A DNA stretch of 32,882 nucleotides from an uncultured Ruminiclostridium sp. (GTDB lineage Bacteria; Bacillota; Clostridia; Oscillospirales; Ruminococcaceae): NCBI GenBank assembly GCA_934462775.1, contig CAKSIR010000006.1:1-32882 (forward strand). Direction: 5' to 3'. The translations under genes were made by a program, and so were the position numbers. The notes under the pieces were generated by a model that was not told the DNA's origin, searched no databases, and was given only the letters and a program-made list of their open reading frames with translations. How positions within the stretch are numbered: position 1 is the stretch's first letter; each line of letters begins with the position of its first letter. Below, one piece after another: positions 8,096 to 15,537 of the stretch.

Positions 8096-9019
8096 ATGAC
8101 AACAAGATTAACCGAGCTTTTAAACATCAAGTACCCTATTTTACAGGGCGGTATGGCTTGGATTGCCGAGCATAAGCTTGCTTCCGCCGTTTCAAACGCA
8201 GGCGGCGCGGGAATTATCGCGGCAGGCAACGCTCCCGCAGACGCAATCAGAAACGAAATCAGAATGTGCAAAGAAGCGACAGACAAGCCTTTCGGCGTAA
8301 ATATCATGCTTATGTCCCCGAGCGCAGAGGACATTGCGCAGCTTGTTATTGACGAAAAGGTTGCTTTTGTAACAACGGGAGCGGGAAACCCCGGCAAGTA
8401 CATCGAGGGCTGGAAGAACGCAGGAATTAAGGTTATCCCCGTAATCCCCAGCGTTGCCCTTGCAAAGAGAATGGAACGCGCAGGCGCTGACGCAGTAGTT
8501 GCGGAGGGCATGGAAAGCGGCGGACATATTGGCGAAAACACAACGATGTGTCTTGTTCCGCAGGTAGTTGACGCTGTAAGCATTCCCGTAATCGCAGCAG
8601 GCGGCATTGCCGACGGCAGAGGAATCGCGGCAAGCTTTATGCTTGGAGCGGAGGGCGTTCAGGTAGGAACACGCTTCCTTTCAGCCGAGGAATGCCAGAT
8701 TTCCCAGACATACAGAGATCTCGTAATCGGCGCTAAGGATACGGACAGCATTGTAACCGGCAGATTCACAGGTCACCCGTGCCGCGGAGTAAAGACAAAG
8801 TTCGCACGTTCGCTGCTCGATTTTGAGCGTAAGGGCGGCTCTCCCGAGGAATTTGAGAACATGACCGTAGGCGCGCTGAGAAAGGCGGTTAAGGACGGTA
8901 ATCTTGAGGAAGGCAGCTTCCTCTGCGGCGCTATTGCAGGTCTTGTAAACAAGGTTCAGCCCGCAAAGGAAATCGTTGAGGAAATGTTTGAACAGGCTGA
9001 AAAGCTTTTAAACAAGTAA
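8096..9019 (+). CDS. fabK: Enoyl-ACP reductase II (FMN-dependent)
   Basis: Performs the last reduction of each elongation cycle, trans-2-enoyl-ACP to acyl-ACP, with FMN and NAD(P)H. A 307-residue nitronate-monooxygenase-like TIM barrel. Diagnostic features are YPILQGGMAW near the N-terminus, GNAPADAIRNEI, FGVNIML, the catalytic H144 in ESGGHIGE, and the FMN phosphate loops AAGGIADGRG and GVQVGTRFL. No fabI or fabL lies in the window, so this is the local enoyl reductase. FabK enzymes are intrinsically insensitive to triclosan (family knowledge). GAAAGGAAA precedes the ATG. Confidence 0.95.
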   Translation: MTTRLTELLNIKYPILQGGMAWIAEHKLASAVSNAGGAGIIAAGNAPADAIRNEIRMCKEATDKPFGVNIMLMSPSAEDIAQLVIDEKVAFVTTGAGNPGKYIEGWKNAGIKVIPVIPSVALAKRMERAGADAVVAEGMESGGHIGENTTMCLVPQVVDAVSIPVIAAGGIADGRGIAASFMLGAEGVQVGTRFLSAEECQISQTYRDLVIGAKDTDSIVTGRFTGHPCRGVKTKFARSLLDFERKGGSPEEFENMTVGALRKAVKDGNLEEGSFLCGAIAGLVNKVQPAKEIVEEMFEQAEKLLNK

Positions 9020-9063
9020 GCTTCACATATTGACATATAAAACGAACATCAGGAGGAAAACAA

Positions 9064-9804
9064 ATGCCGACAGCTATAATCACAGGCGCAAGTCAGGGCA
9101 TTGGCGCAGCTATTGCAAAAAGACTGGCAAAAGACGGATTCAATATTGCTATAAACGATGTAAACGAGGCACAGCTTGAAAAGGGCGGATACGCTGTTGC
9201 GGAGGAATGCCGCAGCTGCGGAGTTGAAGCCGAGTGCTTTGTTGCCGACGTATCAAAGTACGCACAGTGCGAGGAAATGGTAAAGGCGGTCAAGGAGCGT
9301 TTTGGTTCAATTGACGTACTGGTAAACAACGCAGGTATCACGAGAGATGGGCTGCTTGTAAGAATGTCAGAGGAAAATTACGACCTTGTAATCGCTGTAA
9401 ATCAGAAAAGCGTATTCAACATGACAAAGTTTGTAGGCGGCGTAATGATGAAGCAGCGTTCCGGACGCATCATCAACCTTTCTTCCGTTGCAGGTCTGCA
9501 CGGAAACCCCGGTCAGATGAATTACAGCGCGTCAAAGGCTGCAATAATCGGTATGACAATGAGCGCGGCAAAGGAATTCGGCAGCAGAGGAATAAATGTA
9601 AACGCCGTTGCTCCGGGATTTATTCAGACTCCCATGACCGACGCCCTTACGGACGAACAGAAGAAGAAAATTCTTGATATGATTGCTATGCGCCGCTATG
9701 GACAGGTGGAGGAAATTGCAGGCGTTGTATCGTTCCTTGCAGGCAAGGACTCCTCCTATGTAACAGGTCAGGTAATCGAAATCAGCGGCGGACTTTCCAT
9801 GTAA
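9064..9804 (+). CDS. fabG: 3-oxoacyl-ACP reductase
   Basis: NADPH-dependent reduction of 3-oxoacyl-ACP to 3-hydroxyacyl-ACP. A 246-residue short-chain dehydrogenase with TGASQGIG (7-14) for cofactor binding, NNAG after DVLV, and catalytic S141, Y154 and K158 with standard spacing (NLSSVAG, YSASK). The end ITGQVIEISGGLSM-type closure (here VTGQVIEISGG) is that of FabG rather than a generic SDR. AGGAGG precedes the ATG. It lies 44 bp after fabK and 30 bp before fabF, in the usual fab order. Confidence 0.96.
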   Translation: MPTAIITGASQGIGAAIAKRLAKDGFNIAINDVNEAQLEKGGYAVAEECRSCGVEAECFVADVSKYAQCEEMVKAVKERFGSIDVLVNNAGITRDGLLVRMSEENYDLVIAVNQKSVFNMTKFVGGVMMKQRSGRIINLSSVAGLHGNPGQMNYSASKAAIIGMTMSAAKEFGSRGINVNAVAPGFIQTPMTDALTDEQKKKILDMIAMRRYGQVEEIAGVVSFLAGKDSSYVTGQVIEISGGLSM

Positions 9805-9834
9805 CGTCCCGCTTAAACAGGAAGGAATTATTAT

Positions 9835-11064
9835 ATGAAAAGAGTTGTAGTAACCGGACTTGGCGTTGTAAGCCCAATAGGCAACACCGTTGAGGACTTC
9901 TGGAACAGCATTGTTGCAAACAAGCACGGCTTTGAGCTGGCTCACTGGTTCGAGGGTCAGAGCGAGGATATGAATGTTGTTGCAAGAGTAAAGAATTTCG
10001 ATTGCACAGCGTATATTGACAAAAAAACCTCAAGAAGAACCGATATGATTACACAGTATGCCGTGTATGCGTCAATGAAGGCGCTTGAGGACGCGGGAAC
10101 AGATTTTAAGGATCTTGACCCGTTCCGCTGCGGCGCAATTATCGGTTCCGGTATCGGCGGCATCAAGACCACCGAGGAGCAGATTCTTAACTATAACAAC
10201 AAGGGCAACGGCAGAGTTTCCGTATTCACAATCCCTATGATGATCGGCAATATGGCAGCCGGTACGGTTGCAATCAAAACAGGCTTCAAGGGCGCAAACT
10301 ACTGCACAGTTTCAGCATGCGCCAGCGGCACTCACGCAATCGGCGAGGCGTTCCGCCTTATCAAGCACGGTTATCTTGACTGCGCAATTGCAGGCGGCAC
10401 TGAATGCTGCGACATCGGATTCTCCTTTGCAGGCTTCAACAATATGCACGCTGTAACAAGAAGCACAGACGTTGACAGAGCGTCCATTCCTTTCGACAAG
10501 GAACGCTCGGGCTTCGTTTTGGGCAACGGCGCAGGTATCGTTATTCTTGAAGAATATGAACACGCAAAGGCAAGGGGCGCTAAGATTTACGCTGAAATCA
10601 GCGGCTACGGCGCAACCTGCGACGCATACCACGAAACAAGCCCCGACCCATCGGGCGAGGGCGGCGCAAAGGCAATGCAGTTCGCTGTTGAAGAGGCGGG
10701 AATCCCGTTTGAACAGGTGAACTATGTAAACGCTCACGGCACGTCTACGCCTATAAACGACCGCACGGAAACAGCCGCTTTAAAGACTGTTTTCGGCGGC
10801 CATGCAAAGAACCTCGCAGTAAATTCCACCAAGTCAATGACAGGCCATCTTTTAGGCGCGGCAGGCGGCGTAGAGGCTATTGCAACCGTTTTACAGATGA
10901 AGAATAACCTTGTACACGCCAACGTAGGCTTAAAGGTTGACGACCCGGAATGCGATCTTGACAACGTAAAGACAAACCGTGAAATGAAGATTACAGGCGC
11001 AATCAGCAACTCCCTCGGTTTTGGCGGACATAATGCAACGATCTGCTTTGTTCCCGCTGAATAA
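9835..11064 (+). CDS. fabF: Beta-ketoacyl-ACP synthase II
   Basis: Elongating condensing enzyme, 409 residues. The catalytic triad is C162 (VSACASGTH), H301 (VNAHGTSTP) and H338 (MTGHLLGAAGG). The C-terminal SNSLGFGGHN loop is present. FabF rather than FabB is chosen because of overall length, the VVVTGLGVVSPIG start and gene order. AGGAAG precedes the ATG. Nothing appears truncated. Confidence 0.97.
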   Translation: MKRVVVTGLGVVSPIGNTVEDFWNSIVANKHGFELAHWFEGQSEDMNVVARVKNFDCTAYIDKKTSRRTDMITQYAVYASMKALEDAGTDFKDLDPFRCGAIIGSGIGGIKTTEEQILNYNNKGNGRVSVFTIPMMIGNMAAGTVAIKTGFKGANYCTVSACASGTHAIGEAFRLIKHGYLDCAIAGGTECCDIGFSFAGFNNMHAVTRSTDVDRASIPFDKERSGFVLGNGAGIVILEEYEHAKARGAKIYAEISGYGATCDAYHETSPDPSGEGGAKAMQFAVEEAGIPFEQVNYVNAHGTSTPINDRTETAALKTVFGGHAKNLAVNSTKSMTGHLLGAAGGVEAIATVLQMKNNLVHANVGLKVDDPECDLDNVKTNREMKITGAISNSLGFGGHNATICFVPAE

Positions 11065-11086
11065 TTGACAGAAAGGATTTACCGCA

Positions 11087-11557
11087 ATGAACAAGAACGA
11101 AATGTTTGAATCTCTCGGCAGGCTCGCCGAGATGCTCAATGAATATAATCTTGATGAAATTTCTGTCGAAATAAGCGAATTCAAGGCTAAAATGAGCAAA
11201 AAGCCGAAGCAGCCTCCAATGCCTCCGCAGATGCCGCCGATGGCAATGCCTGTGGTTCAGCCTGCCGCGCCCGTTGTTCAGCAGATTAACGGCGATGTTA
11301 AGGTTGAGGGCGAGAAGAAGGGCGGAAAGCTCATCAAGTCGCCGATTATCGGCACATTCTATGCTTCAGCAGCTCCGGGAAAGCCGGCTTTTGTAAAGGT
11401 AGGCTCACAGATTTCCAAGGGCGACGTTGTGTGCATTGTTGAAAGCATGAAGCTGATGAATGAGATAACCTCCGAATATGACGGAACAGTAACCGAGATA
11501 CTGGTAAACGACGGCGACAGCCTTGAGTTCGACCAGCCTATCATGAGAGTTGAATAA
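11087..11557 (+). CDS. accB: Biotin carboxyl carrier protein of acetyl-CoA carboxylase
   Basis: Carries carboxybiotin between biotin carboxylase and carboxyltransferase. A 156-residue protein with an N-terminal helical domain (1-40), a Pro/Met/Val-rich flexible linker (about 42-70, with PPMPPQMPPM), and a C-terminal biotinyl domain. The biotin site is ESMKLMNEI with K122. SPIIGTFYASAAPGKPAF is the typical thumb region of bacterial AccB. Twenty-two bp after fabF and 17 bp before fabZ. No biotin ligase gene is in the window. Confidence 0.95.
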   Translation: MNKNEMFESLGRLAEMLNEYNLDEISVEISEFKAKMSKKPKQPPMPPQMPPMAMPVVQPAAPVVQQINGDVKVEGEKKGGKLIKSPIIGTFYASAAPGKPAFVKVGSQISKGDVVCIVESMKLMNEITSEYDGTVTEILVNDGDSLEFDQPIMRVE

Positions 11558-11574
11558 GACGAAAGGATAAAACT

Positions 11575-12003
11575 ATGCCTTTAATGACACAAGAGCAGAT
11601 TATGGAGATAATCCCTCACAGAGATCCGTTCCTGCTTATTGATACAATTGAAGAAATGGAAGTCGGCAAACGTGTTGTTGCCACGAAATATATGAAGCCT
11701 GACGAATTCTGGTTCAAGGGACATTTCCCCGATTATCCCGTTGTTCCGGGCGTGCTTATGCTTGAAATGTGCGCGCAGGCAGGCGCTGTCGCAATGCTTG
11801 CAATGCCGGAAAACAAGGGCAAAATCGGCTTTTTCGGCGGCGTTAAGGAAGCGAAGTTCCGCCGTCAGGTAGTCCCGGGCGACCTGCTTACAATTGAGGT
11901 TGAAATCATCAAGGTGAAGGGACCTGTCGGCGTAGGAAAGGCAATCGCCACAGTAAACGGCGAAAAGGCTGTTTCCGCTGAAATTTCATTTGCAATAAAG
12001 TAA
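11575..12003 (+). CDS. fabZ: 3-hydroxyacyl-ACP dehydratase
   Basis: Dehydrates 3-hydroxyacyl-ACP to trans-2-enoyl-ACP. A 142-residue hot-dog fold protein with IPHRDPFLLID near the start, catalytic H50 in FKGHFPDYPVVPG and E64 in MLEMCAQAG. The size excludes the longer FabA. GAAAGGATAAA precedes the ATG. It sits between accB and accC, the order found in many Firmicutes. Confidence 0.96.
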   Translation: MPLMTQEQIMEIIPHRDPFLLIDTIEEMEVGKRVVATKYMKPDEFWFKGHFPDYPVVPGVLMLEMCAQAGAVAMLAMPENKGKIGFFGGVKEAKFRRQVVPGDLLTIEVEIIKVKGPVGVGKAIATVNGEKAVSAEISFAIK

Positions 12004-12019
12004 CAGAGGTAACTCATAA

Positions 12020-13366
12020 ATGTTCAAAAAAATCTTGATTGCCAACCGCGGCGAAATTGCGGTGCGCGTAATCCGCGCCTGCAGAGAGCTTGGAGTAAAG
12101 ACGGTTGCGGTTTATTCCACCGCCGATAAAAACGCTCTTCACGCTCAGATTGCGGACGAGGCGATTTGTATAGGCCCTCCCGCCACCAAGGACAGCTATC
12201 TGAATACCAAAGCGCTTATTGCTGCCTGCGAGGTTACGGGAGCAGAGGCTATTCACCCCGGATTCGGTTTTCTTTCCGAAAACAGTGCCTTTGTCCGTCT
12301 TTGCGGCAAGTGCGGAATCAAGTGGATAGGACCTACCGCAGAGGCAATGGACGCGATGGGCGACAAAGCCAACGCAAAGAAAACAATGATTGCCGCAGGA
12401 GTACCTGTCGTACCGGGCTCAGACGGAATTATCACAAGCATTGAGGACGGAAAGCGCGTCGCCGACGAAATCGGCTACCCTGTTATGGTAAAGGCAAGCG
12501 CAGGCGGCGGAGGACGCGGTATCAGACTTGTAAATACACAGGACGAGCTTGAGGGCGCAGTTGTTGCAGCGCAGCAGGAGGCGCTCCAGTTCTTCGGAAA
12601 CGGTGAGGTTTATATTGAAAAGTTCATCGTAAATCCGCGCCATGTTGAAATTCAGCTGCTTGCAGACGAGCATGGCAGCGTTATATACTTAGGGGAGCGC
12701 GACTGCTCATGTCAGCGCCGCAACCAGAAGGTCCTCGAGGAAAGTCCAAGTCCGATTATGACGGAAGAGCTCCGCAAAAAGATGGGCGAAGCGGCAGTTA
12801 GAGCCGCCAAGGCCTGCGGTTATCATAACGCAGGTACGGTCGAGTTCCTTGTCGACAAGGACAGAAACTTCTACTTCATGGAAATGAACGCGCGGATTCA
12901 GGTTGAACACCCCGTAACCGAAATGGTGACGGGAATCGACCTTATCAAGGCGCAGCTTAAAATTGCAGCGGGCGAGCCTCTTGAATACGCTCAGGACGAT
13001 GTAAAGCTGAGTGGTCATGTTATTGAATGCCGCGTAAATGCGGAGGATCCGCGAAACGGCTTCCGTCCGTGTCCCGGAAAAATAAAGTCGATTCACCTGC
13101 CCGGCGGTTTCAATGTGCGCATAGATACAGCCGTTTATCAGGGCTACGAAATACCGCCTTACTACGACAGCATGATTGCCAAGGTCATTGTTAAAGGCGA
13201 TACAAGACAGGAAGCAATCCAGAAAATGAAGGTTGCCCTCTCTGAATTTATTATTGAAGGAATTATCACAAACGTTGATTTCCAGCTCAATCTTCTCCGC
13301 GATGAGGATTTCGAAAGCGGAAATATCGACATCGGTTTCCTTAACCGTAAGGACCTGACAAAATAA
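12020..13366 (+). CDS. accC: Biotin carboxylase of acetyl-CoA carboxylase
   Basis: ATP-dependent carboxylation of biotin on AccB. A 448-residue ATP-grasp enzyme, full length. Visible are the N-terminal KILIANRGEIAVRVIRACRE, the glycine-rich lid ASAGGGGRGIR, HVEIQLLAD, ERDCSCQRRNQKVLEE, and EMNARIQVEHPVTEM with the catalytic arginine. The C-terminal biotin carboxylase domain (ECRVNAEDP, then PPYYDSMIAKVI) is complete. The ATG at 12020 comes 16 bp after fabZ. Confidence 0.97.
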   Translation: MFKKILIANRGEIAVRVIRACRELGVKTVAVYSTADKNALHAQIADEAICIGPPATKDSYLNTKALIAACEVTGAEAIHPGFGFLSENSAFVRLCGKCGIKWIGPTAEAMDAMGDKANAKKTMIAAGVPVVPGSDGIITSIEDGKRVADEIGYPVMVKASAGGGGRGIRLVNTQDELEGAVVAAQQEALQFFGNGEVYIEKFIVNPRHVEIQLLADEHGSVIYLGERDCSCQRRNQKVLEESPSPIMTEELRKKMGEAAVRAAKACGYHNAGTVEFLVDKDRNFYFMEMNARIQVEHPVTEMVTGIDLIKAQLKIAAGEPLEYAQDDVKLSGHVIECRVNAEDPRNGFRPCPGKIKSIHLPGGFNVRIDTAVYQGYEIPPYYDSMIAKVIVKGDTRQEAIQKMKVALSEFIIEGIITNVDFQLNLLRDEDFESGNIDIGFLNRKDLTK

Positions 13367-13408
13367 AATCCGCAACATATATGTGGGCAAAAGGAAGGAT
13401 TTGCGAGA

Positions 13409-14290
13409 ATGCTCGAAGATTTGTTTAAAATAGTCAAGGACCGCTTTAATGATGAAAAGGCTGAACAGAGCGAGGAGAAAAAAGTTGAAATACCTAAGGA
13501 TCTGCTGTTCAAGTGTCCCCGCTGCGGAACGGTAATTTATATGGAGGACTTCGAAAAGAACAAGAAGGTCTGCATAAACTGCAATTACCATGCGCGTCTT
13601 ACATGGAGCGAGCGCCTTGAAATGACGGCGGATAAGGACAGCTTTATTGAGTTTGACGCAGGAATGACGTCCCTTAACCCTATTGAGTTTCCCGATTATG
13701 AAAAGAAAATCACAGCGCTTCAGGAGCAGTGCGGCACCAATGAAGCTATTGTAACTGGCGAATGTACAATTCACGGCTACCGCGCGGTTATCGGCATTAT
13801 GGACAGCCACTTCATGATGGCGAGCATGGGCAGCGTTGTAGGCGAAAAGATCACAAGGGCTTTTGAGTATGCAGCAAGGCATAAGCTGCCTGTAATACTG
13901 TTCACGGCGTCAGGCGGCGCAAGAATGCAGGAGGGCATTGTTTCTCTTATGCAGATGGCAAAGACCAGCGGCGCAATCGCCCGCCACAGCGAAGCCGGAC
14001 AGCTTTACGTCACAGTTATGACCGACCCGACAACAGGCGGCGTTACAGCCTCTTTTGCAAGCATCGGCGATATTATCATCGCCGAGCCTAAGGTGCTTAT
14101 CGGTTTTGCGGGCAGACGTGTAATTCAGGGTACAATCAAGCAGCAGCTGCCGGACGACTTCCAGTCGGCGGAGTTTCTGCTGGAGCACGGCTTTGTTGAC
14201 ATGATAATCGAGCGCAGAGAAATGCGCAGAGCTCTCGCAAGACTTCTGAAAATGCACAACTATCCGAAGGAGGGCGCTGTCAATGAATAA
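13409..14290 (+). CDS. accD: Acetyl-CoA carboxylase carboxyltransferase, beta subunit
   Basis: With AccA, transfers CO2 from carboxybiotin to acetyl-CoA. A 293-residue crotonase-fold protein with the N-terminal zinc ribbon C36-C39/C55-C58 (KCPRCG, CINC), which separates AccD from AccA and from propionyl-CoA carboxylases. FTASGGARMQEG and PTTGGVTASFA supply the oxyanion loops. AAGGAAGG lies before the ATG. The final 8 nt overlap accA, so the two subunits are probably made in equal amounts. Confidence 0.96.
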   Translation: MLEDLFKIVKDRFNDEKAEQSEEKKVEIPKDLLFKCPRCGTVIYMEDFEKNKKVCINCNYHARLTWSERLEMTADKDSFIEFDAGMTSLNPIEFPDYEKKITALQEQCGTNEAIVTGECTIHGYRAVIGIMDSHFMMASMGSVVGEKITRAFEYAARHKLPVILFTASGGARMQEGIVSLMQMAKTSGAIARHSEAGQLYVTVMTDPTTGGVTASFASIGDIIIAEPKVLIGFAGRRVIQGTIKQQLPDDFQSAEFLLEHGFVDMIIERREMRRALARLLKMHNYPKEGAVNE

Positions 14291-15089
14291 GCTCACTGCC
14301 ACCGAAAGACTTGAAATAATCAGAAACAAGAACAGACCAACCGTCAACGACTACATTCCGCTGATTTTCAATCACTTTATGGAAATGCACGGCGACCGAA
14401 ATTTCGGCGACGACGCGGCAATCATGGGCGGCATTGCAACCCTCAACAGCGAGCCTGTAACGGTTATTGCTCAGGTAAAGGGCAGAAATATTGAGGAAAA
14501 CAAGAAAAGCAACTTCTCAATGCCTCACCCCGAGGGTTACAGAAAAGCACTGCGCCTTGCAAAACAGGCTGAAAAGTTTCACAGACCTGTTATCTGCCTT
14601 ATCGACACTCCCGGCGCATTCTGCGGAGTTGAGGCTGAAAAGCGTGGTCAAGGCGAAGCTATCGCAAAAAATCTTGAGGAATTCATGCTGCTTAAGACGC
14701 CCGTTATTTCCGTTGTACTGGGCGAGGGCGGAAGCGGCGGAGCGTTGGCTCTCGGCGTCTGCGACGAGCTTGCAATGATGGAAAACGCACTTTACTCGGT
14801 TATTTCTCCACGCGGCTTTGCGTCGATTCTTTGGAAGGACCCGTCAAGAGAAAAGGAAGCAGCCGACCTTATGAAGATAACAGCCGAGGATTTGGTTCGT
14901 TTCGGAGTGTGCGAAAAAATTATTCCCGAGGCAGTCGGCGGCGCGCACAACGATGTCAGGCTTACCGCTGACAATCTGTCCGAATATCTGAACGACGCAG
15001 TGAAGAGATTTGATAAGATGGATATTGACACACTGTTGGAAAACAGGTATAATAAGTTCAGAAAAATCGGAATGTTTACCGAAATATGA
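14283..15089 (+). CDS. accA: Acetyl-CoA carboxylase carboxyltransferase, alpha subunit
   Basis: Partner of AccD. The 268-residue product is shorter than the roughly 320-residue proteobacterial AccA because the N-terminal helical extension is reduced; the core is complete. Blocks seen: MEMHGDRNFGDDAAIMGG, MPHPEGYRKALRL, IDTPGAFCGVEAEKRGQG, and GEGGSGGALALG, the oxyanion loop. Start chosen at the ATG at 14283, which lies within the end of accD behind AAGGAGGG. It is the last gene before acpP, which has its own promoter. Confidence 0.96.
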   Translation: MNKLTATERLEIIRNKNRPTVNDYIPLIFNHFMEMHGDRNFGDDAAIMGGIATLNSEPVTVIAQVKGRNIEENKKSNFSMPHPEGYRKALRLAKQAEKFHRPVICLIDTPGAFCGVEAEKRGQGEAIAKNLEEFMLLKTPVISVVLGEGGSGGALALGVCDELAMMENALYSVISPRGFASILWKDPSREKEAADLMKITAEDLVRFGVCEKIIPEAVGGAHNDVRLTADNLSEYLNDAVKRFDKMDIDTLLENRYNKFRKIGMFTEI

Positions 15090-15117
15090 TTTTTCTGAAA
15101 AAAATCGTATTTACCTA

Positions 15118-15146
15118 TTGATTATTTAGGCTGTATGCCTTATAAT
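15118..15146 (+). promoter_or_regulatory. Promoter of acpP
   Basis: TTGATT at 15118-15123, 17-bp spacer, perfect TATAAT at 15141-15146, about 38 bp before the acpP ATG. A short AGGC/GCCT dyad lies in the spacer. This allows acyl carrier protein, which is needed in large amounts, to be made independently of the long fab-acc transcript. Confidence 0.7.
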
Positions 15147-15183
15147 AAAAAAGCAATTAAAATCTTATGGAGGAAATTTTCAA

Positions 15184-15420
15184 ATGGTATTTGACAAGGT
15201 AAAGGATATTATCATCGACCAGCTGGACGTTGATGAAGATAAGGTAACAATGGACGCTGAAATCAAGGGCGACTTAGGCGCAGATTCTCTCGACGCTGTT
15301 GACCTGATTATGGCTTTCGAAGAAGAATTCAATATCGAAATTCCGGACGATGTTGCTGAAAATAAGATTAAGACAGTCGGCGACGCTGTTACTTACATTG
15401 AAGAAAACACAGAAAACTAA
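15184..15420 (+). CDS. acpP: Acyl carrier protein
   Basis: A 78-residue acidic ACP. The phosphopantetheine attachment serine is S35 in [10 protein letters not shown], followed by the helix II/III sequence [17 protein letters not shown]. It carries intermediates for every enzyme of the upstream fab cluster. GGAGG precedes the ATG at 15184. It ends 31 bp before a good intrinsic terminator and has its own promoter, so it can be a monocistronic high-abundance message. Confidence 0.97.
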   Translation: MVFDKVKDIIIDQLDVDEDKVTMDAEIKGDLGADSLDAVDLIMAFEEEFNIEIPDDVAENKIKTVGDAVTYIEENTEN

Positions 15421-15451
15421 TTCTGTGCAGCCAGAATAAAATTTAAAACGG

Positions 15452-15474
15452 GCCTCCAAATCGGAGGCTTTTTT
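15452..15474 (+). terminator. Intrinsic terminator after acpP
   Basis: GCCTCC (15452-15457), loop AAATC, GGAGGC (15463-15468), then six T. It closes the fab-acc-acpP block. The -35 of the next promoter starts two bases later. Confidence 0.9.
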
Positions 15475-15475
15475 G

Positions 15476-15504
15476 TTGCAGAAAAGTAAAATGTGTGCTA
15501 TAAT
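15476..15504 (+). promoter_or_regulatory. Promoter of the GGDEF/EAL gene
   Basis: TTGCAG at 15476-15481, 17-bp spacer and TATAAT at 15499-15504 with an extended TG at 15496-15497. It starts 34 bp before the ATG of the cyclic-di-GMP gene. Confidence 0.7.
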
Positions 15505-15537
15505 TAACATAAGAAATTATGCTCGGGAGGTGTCTGC

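Noticed and set aside
9030..9063. Promoter between fabK and fabG starting at TTGACA
   Set aside because: TATAAA follows directly with no proper spacer, and no -10 lies 16-18 bp downstream; the genes look co-transcribed.
12707..13882. Long open frame of 391 codons on the minus strand opposite accC and accD
   Set aside because: It lies entirely antisense to two clearly identified genes, has a Cys/His/Arg-rich composition typical of a shadow frame and no ribosome site.
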